Shown: positions 1-5,304 of the stretch, piece after piece | How positions within the stretch are numbered: position 1 is the stretch's first letter | Layout of the letters: every line of letters starts with the position of its first letter | Source: Bacteroidota bacterium | GTDB lineage: Bacteria; Bacteroidota; Bacteroidia; Bacteroidales; FEN-979 | Length of the DNA: 8,659 bases | Reading direction: 5' to 3' | Assembly: GCA_026391755.1 (NCBI GenBank) | Contig: JAPLDN010000161.1 | Span: forward strand, 1-8,659 | The notes under the pieces: generated by a model | What the model was told of the DNA's origin: nothing | The model's input: the letters and a program-made list of their open reading frames with translations, nothing else | Databases searched by the model: none | Translations under genes and position numbers: made by a program

Positions 1-402
1 AGGTATACACCTTATGGCATCAAGCAGGCTATGGAGCATTACGGCCACAGTAAACTGCTGCTGACAACTTTTGCCGTGGAATTATCGAGAAGGCTTAATC
101 CCAATGGCCATACAGCTGCTTCTGTGTTTGCCCTCTGCCCCGGTCCTGTAAATTCGAACATAGCAAGGGAATCCCCAAAATTGTTCCAGCCATTGCTGAA
201 GCTGGTCTTTCGGATGTTTTTCAAGTCGCCCAAAGATGCTTCGGTCCCGGTTATATATTTTTCAGCATCAAAGGATGTGGAAGCTAAAGCCTTTGACTAT
301 CTATTTCTGATGAATCGTAAAGACGTGGATTCCAAAGCCCTGGACCCGGACAACGGAATAAAATTATGGGAAATGTCATCCGCCCTCAGAAAAAATTTGT
401 AA
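1..402 (+). CDS. Short-chain dehydrogenase/reductase (SDR), C-terminal part, 5' end outside the window
   Basis: The reading frame is open from base 1 and ends at TAA 400-402, giving the last 133 residues of a protein that begins upstream. The fragment starts RYTPYGIKQAMEH and then carries YGHSK, which fits the catalytic Tyr-x3-Lys of the SDR superfamily. About 30 residues later comes CPGPVNSNI, matching the conserved PG-x-V segment that follows the active-site helix and contacts the nicotinamide. Family knowledge: these enzymes are NAD(P)-dependent oxidoreductases of alcohols, ketones or sugars. The sequence resembles the retinol-dehydrogenase-like branch, but the cofactor-binding GxxxGxG and the catalytic Ser lie outside the window, so substrate and cofactor cannot be named. 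It is probably unrelated in function to the electron-transfer genes further right. An internal ATG at 31 is not the start, because it lies just before the catalytic Tyr. Confidence 0.85.
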   Translation, partial: RYTPYGIKQAMEHYGHSKLLLTTFAVELSRRLNPNGHTAASVFALCPGPVNSNIARESPKLFQPLLKLVFRMFFKSPKDASVPVIYFSASKDVEAKAFDYLFLMNRKDVDSKALDPDNGIKLWEMSSALRKNL

Positions 403-407
403 TTTTG
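400..407 (+). promoter_or_regulatory. Possible Bacteroidota -7 promoter element for the small secreted peptide gene
   Basis: TAATTTTG matches the Bacteroidota housekeeping -7 consensus TAnnTTTG and overlaps the stop codon of the upstream dehydrogenase. It would place transcription start around 414, about 50 bases ahead of the ATG at 465. No convincing -33 TTTG element is visible at the expected distance, so this is a motif match only. Confidence 0.25.
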
Positions 408-464
408 TACTTTATTTAAACTTTGAACGTTTATTAAGTGTTAAATCATAAAACAGAACAATCA

Positions 465-719
465 ATGAAAAAAGTAACATTATTTGTTGGAATGATTGCC
501 ATGGCAGCATTCTTATCAACCTCAGTTTTAGCTCAGGATAAAACCCAGGATAAAACCAAGGAAACAAAGCCTGCAACCACCCAGACTGCTCCTGCAAAAA
601 CCGATGCAAAAGCTCCTGCTTCAAAGGAAGCTTGCAAGCCCGGCTGCACAATGCATAAAGAAGGGAGCAAATGCTGCGATAAAGACAAGAAAGCACCTGC
701 AACTCCTGAAAAGAAGTAA
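465..719 (+). CDS. Small secreted Lys/Ala/Thr-rich peptide with Cys/His/Met cluster, unknown function
   Basis: An 84-residue protein. Residues 1-23 form a clear Sec signal peptide (MKK, a hydrophobic core, then VLA before Gln24), so the mature peptide is exported. The mature part starts with the repeated unit QDKT, runs through a low-complexity stretch of Lys, Thr, Ala and Pro, and ends in a short Cys region: Cys57, Cys61, Met63-His64, Cys70-Cys71. The thiol, thioether and imidazole groups suggest metal binding or disulfide formation in the periplasm, but no family is recognised and this is inference. A GTG at 438 would add nine residues. ATG 465 is preferred because it begins directly with a canonical signal peptide. 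The gene stands alone between the dehydrogenase and a strong terminator, so it is likely transcribed as its own unit. Confidence 0.75.
   Translation: MKKVTLFVGMIAMAAFLSTSVLAQDKTQDKTKETKPATTQTAPAKTDAKAPASKEACKPGCTMHKEGSKCCDKDKKAPATPEKK
534..557 (+). repeat. Two tandem copies of a 12-base unit inside the small peptide gene
   Basis: The 12-base unit CAGGATAAAACC occurs twice back to back and encodes QDKT-QDKT right after the predicted signal-peptide cleavage site. It is in frame, so copy-number change would only lengthen or shorten the low-complexity segment. Confidence 0.8.
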
Positions 720-737
720 GGTAACAAATCTCTTAAT

Positions 738-772
738 AAAAAAAGCCCGGCTATTCAGCGGGGCTTTTTTTT
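738..772. terminator. Bidirectional rho-independent terminator between convergent genes
   Basis: An A-run followed by GCCC pairs with GGGC followed by a T-run (arms about 738-748 and 761-772, loop of about 12 bases). The stem is closed by A-T pairs and has a U-tract on either strand. It lies 18 bases after the small peptide gene and about 16 bases beyond the stop of the minus-strand lipoprotein gene, so it can end transcripts from both sides. Confidence 0.85.
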
Positions 773-788
773 ATTGCCTGATCAGGGG

Positions 789-1526
789 TCATTTTATCAA
801 ACAGGCGTCTTCTATCATGAGTTCGTAATAATAGCCTGCGCCAAAATCCTTGTCGAGAGTTACTTTGCCTTCAAAGATTACAGTTTCTCCTACTTTTACA
901 ATATCCTGGGTAGTAATTGTAAGATCGAAGTTTTCCCCGTCTTTGCTGCCATCCTGGAGATGAACCCAATTCTTGTCCATGATACCGGGCGAAAATTTCA
1001 CAACCTCTCCCCGGATCTTTACGGTTTTTCCTTCAAAGTTCTTTCGCCCTTTATACAGTTCTGCGATAGTTACACCACCGGCAAGTTTTGGAACGGAAAT
1101 CCCTTTATGTTCAACAGCAGGCATTTTACCTGCGGAGCCAGTTTGATGCATCTGGCCCATCTGTTGGCCGGAGAGCATCTGGTTATCAGCAAGGATAGTT
1201 TCTGATGAAAAATCCTGGATGAAAAAGATGCTCCGGAAAGTCCGTTTAAGTTCTTTGCTGGTAAACTCCCGCATTTCAGATCCCTGGGACCAATAATATG
1301 TGTCGCCGGCTTTTACATCCATTTTTGCAATGGCAACCCAGTACTCCCTTCCTTCGGCCGAAACCCTTACATAAGTGTATGCGCTGGTCTGTATTACTTC
1401 TTCAGCTTTAACCTGGTGAGCATTAGGTGCAAGACCAGCTGTTTTTTTATCGCTCCCGTTCTGGCATGAAAGAAGGAGGGAGGTTAGTAATGCTACCAGA
1501 AAGAGGCTTCTGTAGTGGATTTTCAT
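789..1526 (-). CDS. Two-domain lipoprotein: NrfJ-like domain plus OB-fold domain
   Basis: A 245-residue protein. Residues 1-21 form a lipoprotein signal with lipobox LLSC, Cys21 being the lipidated residue, so the protein should be membrane-anchored and face the periplasm or surface. Residues about 42-80 (EVIQTSAYTYVRVSA, then YWVAIAKMDVKAGD) resemble the NrfJ-type domain found near multiheme cytochrome genes. A linker with several Met, Gln and His residues follows (about 116-140). Residues about 141-245 contain GKTVKIRGEVVKFSPGI and NWVHLQDGS, the pattern of a tRNA-anti-like OB fold. The role is not established; the divergent cytochrome cluster suggests service to cytochrome assembly or electron transfer, which is inference. 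A start 30 bases upstream (1556) is open but would put ten polar residues ahead of the signal peptide, so ATG at 1526 is chosen. The stop lies just before the shared terminator. Confidence 0.75.
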   Translation of the reverse strand: MKIHYRSLFLVALLTSLLLSCQNGSDKKTAGLAPNAHQVKAEEVIQTSAYTYVRVSAEGREYWVAIAKMDVKAGDTYYWSQGSEMREFTSKELKRTFRSIFFIQDFSSETILADNQMLSGQQMGQMHQTGSAGKMPAVEHKGISVPKLAGGVTIAELYKGRKNFEGKTVKIRGEVVKFSPGIMDKNWVHLQDGSKDGENFDLTITTQDIVKVGETVIFEGKVTLDKDFGAGYYYELMIEDACLIK

Positions 1527-1533
1527 ATCTTTG
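1526..1533 (+). promoter_or_regulatory. Possible -7 promoter element for the rightward electron-transfer gene series
   Basis: TATCTTTG matches TAnnTTTG on the plus strand. Initiation would be near 1540 and leave a leader of about 55 bases before ATG 1595. The element touches the start codon of the divergent lipoprotein gene. No clear -33 TTTG is seen upstream. Confidence 0.3.
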
Positions 1534-1553
1534 TATATTGATATTTGATTGCA

Positions 1554-1561
1554 CAAAGCTA
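1554..1561 (-). promoter_or_regulatory. Possible -7 promoter element for the divergent lipoprotein gene
   Basis: Read on the minus strand, TAGCTTTG matches TAnnTTTG. It would start transcription near 1547, about 20 bases ahead of the lipoprotein ATG at 1526, which supports that start over the longer one at 1556. A T-rich stretch sits at the -33 distance (around 1581-1586) without a clean TTTG. Confidence 0.3.
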
Positions 1562-1594
1562 TGAATTTCCTTTGGTTTAAAAAATCTCTGCCAT

Positions 1595-2461
1595 ATGTCG
1601 TACCTTCATAAAGTATACATTTTTGCGCTGAGTGTTGTCGTTCTTATCACTCTGGGTTTCCTCTTTTATCATGGTTATACTTATTACAGGCTTCCGATTG
1701 AGGAAAGGTTCTTTCACCAGGGCCATGCCCTCCTGAAGCCGGGTGGAAACTGGGGGCATGGCTTCGGCATCATCGGCTCCCTTTGCATGATACTTGGCAT
1801 TGTTCTTTATATGGTCAGGAAAAGAAGCAGGGTCCTGTCCCGGTTTGGTTTATTAAAGTATTGGCTTGAGTTTCATATCTTTCTCTGTACTCTTGGGCCA
1901 GTATTGGTCCTGTTTCATACTTCGTTTAAATTCGGGGGTCTGGTTGCGGTGAGCTTTTGGAGCATGGTCGCGGTTTTCCTGAGCGGTGTTGTCGGACGGT
2001 TTATATATATCCAGATACCAAGGACAATAGAAGGACGTGAATTGAGTTTAAATGAAGTAAGGGATATGAAAAGTAATATCGGAACGATTTTATCCGAATC
2101 CTATAATCTCGACGAAGAAAGCTACAACCTTATAATTGACTCAACTAAAAAGAAAGTCGAATTATATCAAAGCAACCTATTCTTAAAATTTACAAGGAAA
2201 TATTTCGATGAGTGGAAGACTATCAGCAGGGTGAAAGCTGCTGTGAAGAAGAATAATCTTTCGCGTGCCGACAGGAAAGAAGTTGTGAACCTTGTAAAGC
2301 ATGATATAACCTTGAACAGACGCATAGACAGGCTGGTTACAATGCAGAACCTGTTTAAATACTGGCATGTCGCACACCTGCCCTTTGCAATTGTGATGCT
2401 GATCATCATGGTAATTCATGTTGGTGTGACCATCGTACTTGGTTATCGTTGGATCTTTTAA
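1595..2461 (+). CDS. Integral membrane di-heme cytochrome b-like protein
   Basis: A 288-residue protein with five predicted membrane helices: about 7-27, 53-73, 89-108, 116-141 and 262-282. A charged soluble segment of about 115 residues lies between helices 4 and 5. Helix 3 carries His94 and His108, and helix 5 carries His261 and His275. Both pairs are 14 residues apart, the spacing that places axial ligands for two stacked b hemes across a membrane. His258 and His55 are further candidates. By analogy with other di-heme b proteins, it would carry electrons across the inner membrane, exchanging them with quinone or with the neighbouring flavoprotein. It is not a recognisable NarI, HybB or classical cytochrome b, and no specific family name is claimed. 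It is the first gene of the series, and its stop is only 8 bases before the next start, so the two are almost certainly co-transcribed and probably form a complex. Confidence 0.75.
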   Translation: MSYLHKVYIFALSVVVLITLGFLFYHGYTYYRLPIEERFFHQGHALLKPGGNWGHGFGIIGSLCMILGIVLYMVRKRSRVLSRFGLLKYWLEFHIFLCTLGPVLVLFHTSFKFGGLVAVSFWSMVAVFLSGVVGRFIYIQIPRTIEGRELSLNEVRDMKSNIGTILSESYNLDEESYNLIIDSTKKKVELYQSNLFLKFTRKYFDEWKTISRVKAAVKKNNLSRADRKEVVNLVKHDITLNRRIDRLVTMQNLFKYWHVAHLPFAIVMLIIMVIHVGVTIVLGYRWIF

Positions 2462-2469
2462 ATTTAAGA

Positions 2470-3774
2470 ATGGAAACCCTTTTTGAAAACATACTGATCT
2501 ACTCTATTGTATTTGTTTTTTGCCTTGTGGTTGTAATTCTCTATTTACGAAGGCAAAAAAGGAATTCAAATCTCGTTGAGGAAAAGATTTTAAAAGCTAA
2601 GCAGGAAGGCTTGTATGAACCGGTTTCACTTCATCCTGTCGTCGATCAGAATACCTGCATTCAAACCGGGGCCTGCATTTCAGCCTGTCCCGAGAAAGAC
2701 ATCCTGGGAATCAGGAACGGGAAGGCAACAACCATTAATGCATCGCACTGTATCGGGCATGGGGCCTGTTTCAATGCCTGCCCCACCCAGGCTATAACTT
2801 TATGCATTGGTACTGAAAAGCGCGGAGTGGACCTGCCGCATGTAAATTATAATTTTGAGACCAATATCCCGGGGATATATATTGCAGGTGAGCTTGGTGG
2901 AATGGGCCTTATAAAGAATGCTGTCGAACAGGGCAGGCAGGCCGTTGAAAATATTGTTAAGGCTGGTAAAAAACACCACAAAGCTGCTTATGACCTGATC
3001 GTGGTTGGCGCAGGCCCTGCCGGTATTTCGGCCTCCCTGAATGCAAAAAAACATAACCTCAACTGCCTAACGCTTGAACAGGAGACTCTGGGCGGAACTG
3101 TCTTCAATTTTCCCAGATCGAAAATAGTGATGACTTCGCCAATGGACCTGCCGCTTCATGGCAAGCTGAAATTATACGAGACCAGTAAGTCAGAGTTACT
3201 GGACCTGTGGAAGAGCGTTATTCAGAAAAACAATATCACCATCAAAGAAAATTCAAAAGTAGAGACAATTGTTCCCGAAGACGGGCATTTCAGGGTTGAA
3301 ACCCTGGGCGGGGACGGAAGGCAGGGATCTCCGAGAAAATTGAATATTCCGGGTGAGGAACTTGAGAAAGTTGCATACCGTTTGCTGGAGCCCGAGCTCA
3401 TCAGCGGGAAAGAGGTCATGGTAGTGGGGGGAGGAGATTCAGCTATTGAGTCGGCACTCCTTCTTGCTCCGAATAATAAAGTCATACTTTCATACAGGGG
3501 TGAGGCCTTCAGCCGTATAAAACCTCAGAACAAGGAGAAGATTGATGAAGCTGTTGAAAAAGGCTTGGTTGATATGAGGCTGAACACAAACCTTGAGTCA
3601 ATTGAACAGGATGAAATAACCCTGGCATCGGGAGGAGAAGGAGGGGAGAAAACCAGATTGAAAAATGATCTGGTTTATATTTTTGCCGGTGGTGAACTGC
3701 CAACGCAGTTCCTGAAGAAAGTCGGATTGCAGATAACTAAGAAATTCGGGGAGGCCGTGCTGAAGCACAGATAG
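2470..3774 (+). CDS. Membrane-anchored ferredoxin-domain / thioredoxin-reductase-like FAD-NAD(P) oxidoreductase, apparently with an internal loss
   Basis: A 434-residue protein. A transmembrane helix (about 8-26) is followed by RRQKR, so the rest should face the cytoplasm. Residues 58-112 form a ferredoxin-like domain with motifs CIQTGACISACP (63-74) and CIGHGACFNACP (94-105), in which Thr and His replace the usual second Cys. Residues about 119-165 resemble the C-terminal FAD-contact segment of flavoprotein reductases (IPGIYIAGE, then AVEQGRQA). The FAD Rossmann fold follows (GAGPAG, 180-185), then the NAD(P) fold (GGGDSA, 320-325) and a terminal FAGGELPTQFL. No CxxC redox-active disulfide is seen, so it is not a true thioredoxin reductase. 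Between GHFRVETLGG and GRQGSPRK the expected strand ending in an A-x-G segment is missing, pointing to a small in-frame deletion. Likely role: electron exchange between NAD(P)H and the adjacent heme b protein. A TTG start at 2449 would overlap the previous gene, so ATG 2470 is preferred. Confidence 0.8.
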   Translation: METLFENILIYSIVFVFCLVVVILYLRRQKRNSNLVEEKILKAKQEGLYEPVSLHPVVDQNTCIQTGACISACPEKDILGIRNGKATTINASHCIGHGACFNACPTQAITLCIGTEKRGVDLPHVNYNFETNIPGIYIAGELGGMGLIKNAVEQGRQAVENIVKAGKKHHKAAYDLIVVGAGPAGISASLNAKKHNLNCLTLEQETLGGTVFNFPRSKIVMTSPMDLPLHGKLKLYETSKSELLDLWKSVIQKNNITIKENSKVETIVPEDGHFRVETLGGDGRQGSPRKLNIPGEELEKVAYRLLEPELISGKEVMVVGGGDSAIESALLLAPNNKVILSYRGEAFSRIKPQNKEKIDEAVEKGLVDMRLNTNLESIEQDEITLASGGEGGEKTRLKNDLVYIFAGGELPTQFLKKVGLQITKKFGEAVLKHR

Positions 3775-3823
3775 ACTGTGGCAGGTTCAGCCTTTATCTG
3801 ATTAAATATATACCATCGCTACA

Positions 3824-4162
3824 ATGAAGAGGATATTTTTCATAAATATTTTCTTGTGGATGTTATTATCTGCTAACCCGGTGATCGCACAAATCTCTCC
3901 GGGGCAGCTCGCTTCTGTGCATTCAAATCTTGAAGGCATTTCCAACTGCACTCACTGTCATACCCTGGGCGACAAGGTTACCAACGACAAATGCCTCTCC
4001 TGCCACACTGAATTAAAGGCCCGACTTGACCTGCACAAGGGGTATCATGCTTCTTCTGAGGTACCGGTGCCCATGCAAAGAAAGGTTGCAAAGATTGCCA
4101 TAAGCCTGATTTTATCAGCAACGGGAAGATTAGAAGTAAAAAATTCACCTACCTTGGCCTGA
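3824..4162 (+). pseudogene. Multiheme c-type cytochrome, 5' fragment ahead of a frameshift
   Basis: This is the N-terminal part of the cytochrome that continues in another frame from 4063. It begins with a Sec signal peptide (residues 1-22, ending NPVIA before Gln23) and contains two heme c attachment motifs, CTHCH (42-46) and CLSCH (57-61). Cytochrome-like sequence stops after HKGYHASSEV (residue 80, about base 4062). The next 32 residues, to TGA at 4160-4162, have no Cys and read as out-of-frame translation. In the frame one base back, the same DNA gives GAHAKKGCKDCHKPDF, a normal heme-binding continuation. The start at 3824 lies 49 bases after the flavoprotein stop and is fixed by the signal peptide. 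If translated as it stands, the product would be a 112-residue di-heme fragment. Sequencing error, misassembly or a true deletion could all explain the break. Confidence 0.75.
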
Positions 4163-5304
4163 GTACAAATTGCATGCCCTGTCATGCCGATTATCATCAA
4201 AAGACAATAACTGCTCCCTGCGAGAACTGCCATGGTGACGCCGCCTTCAAGCCTGCCTCTAAATTCAATCATGCCTCGGCGAAATTTCCTCTTCAGGGCT
4301 TGCACGAGACTGTTCCATGTGTGAAATGCCACCCGGTAACTGTTACTAATAATGTTAGTTTCCAGAAGTTTACCGGAATACAATATAAGCAGTGCTCGAA
4401 CTGCCATGCCGATCCTCATCATGGTCAGTTTGGCCCGAATTGCATGTCATGCCATTCAGAAGCATCATTTCATACGGTAAAAGGAATAAGCAACTTTGAT
4501 CACTCTAAAACAAGGTACGCGCTTGAGAATAAACATCAGCTTGTCTCATGCAAATCCTGCCATAAGAATAATGTGACCGACCCGGTAAAGCACGAGCGTT
4601 GCATTGACTGTCATACCGACTACCATTACGGGCAGTTTATAAAACAGGGTGTTTTGACCGATTGTTCAGCTTGTCACTCGACCAAAGGTTTCACTTCGAC
4701 TTCATTTACCATTGAACAGCATAATGCCGCGAACTTTAAGTTACAGGGGGCTCACCTTGCGACACCTTGCTTTGCCTGCCATAAAAAACAGGAAAAATGG
4801 AGTTTCAGGCAGATCGGGATCCATTGTGCCGATTGCCACAAGGACATTCATGAAGGCTTTATTAATAAAAAATACTATTCCGAAACTAATTGTACAATCT
4901 GTCATAACCCTTCACGTTGGGGCGATGTAAGCTTTGACCATTCCCAAACCCAGTTTGCGATAACAGGGCCCCATGCAACCTTAAGCTGCCGCGCCTGTCA
5001 TTTTAAAAAGGACAGCCTCGGAACCGAACACCAGCAATTTGCCGGTATGTCGGCCAACTGCTCTGGCTGCCATAAGGATAATCATCACAGGCAGTTTGAA
5101 ACTAACGGTATAACCGATTGTTTGCGCTGTCATAATGCCAGTATATGGAAGATTGCGAATTTTGATCATAATAAAACGGCATTTAAGCTGGACGGGAAGC
5201 ATCAGAATGTACCCTGCGCTAAATGCCACAAAACGGTAACTGAACAGAATATTACTTATGTACTTTATAAAATAAAGGATACAAGATGCGAAAGTTGTCA
5301 TTAA
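4063..5304 (+). pseudogene. Multiheme c-type cytochrome, 3' part after the frameshift (17 CxxCH motifs)
   Basis: In this frame the sequence encodes about 413 residues with 17 CxxCH heme motifs, from CKDCH (4087-4101) to CESCH, whose His is the last residue before TAA 5302-5304. With the 5' fragment, the intact protein would have 19 hemes and about 493 residues as sequenced. Most of it is a repeat: F-[DN]-H, about five residues, [FY]-x-L-x-G-x-H, four residues, CxxCH. Examples lie near 4264, 4495, 4921 and 5161. The extra His residues are likely second axial heme ligands. This is the cytochrome c3-like multiheme pattern of proteins that carry electrons through the periplasm or on the cell surface. 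No independent start with a signal peptide exists: the first in-frame ATG (4174) is inside a heme motif. The part is therefore only exported if joined to the 5' fragment. The 3' end overlaps the next gene by 19 bases. Confidence 0.8.

Noticed and set aside
774..1205. A 143-codon plus-strand reading frame opposite the lipoprotein gene
   Set aside because: It is antisense to a gene with a clear lipobox and OB-fold motifs, begins inside the terminator region, and has no signal or domain of its own.
1527..1556. ATG at 1556 (minus strand) as the lipoprotein start
   Set aside because: It would place ten polar residues before the lipoprotein signal and overlap the likely -7 element at 1554-1561.
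2449..2470. TTG at 2449 as the start of the flavoprotein
   Set aside because: It would overlap the preceding gene and add polar residues before the membrane helix. ATG 2470 lies 8 bases after the previous stop.
3775..3823. The 49-base gap between flavoprotein and first cytochrome as a terminator or separate promoter
   Set aside because: No hairpin with a T-run and no TAnnTTTG match was found; the gap is better read as an operon-internal spacer.
4060..4100. Programmed -1 ribosomal frameshifting as the explanation for the broken cytochrome
   Set aside because: No X-XXY-YYZ slippery heptamer in the correct frame and no obvious downstream stem-loop were seen. The missing repeat preamble also points to a deletion.
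4045..4422. A 125-codon minus-strand reading frame across the frameshift area
   Set aside because: It is the complement of CxxCH-rich coding sequence. Similar open minus frames occur over other heme-rich stretches, such as 5817-6110, and show no domain.
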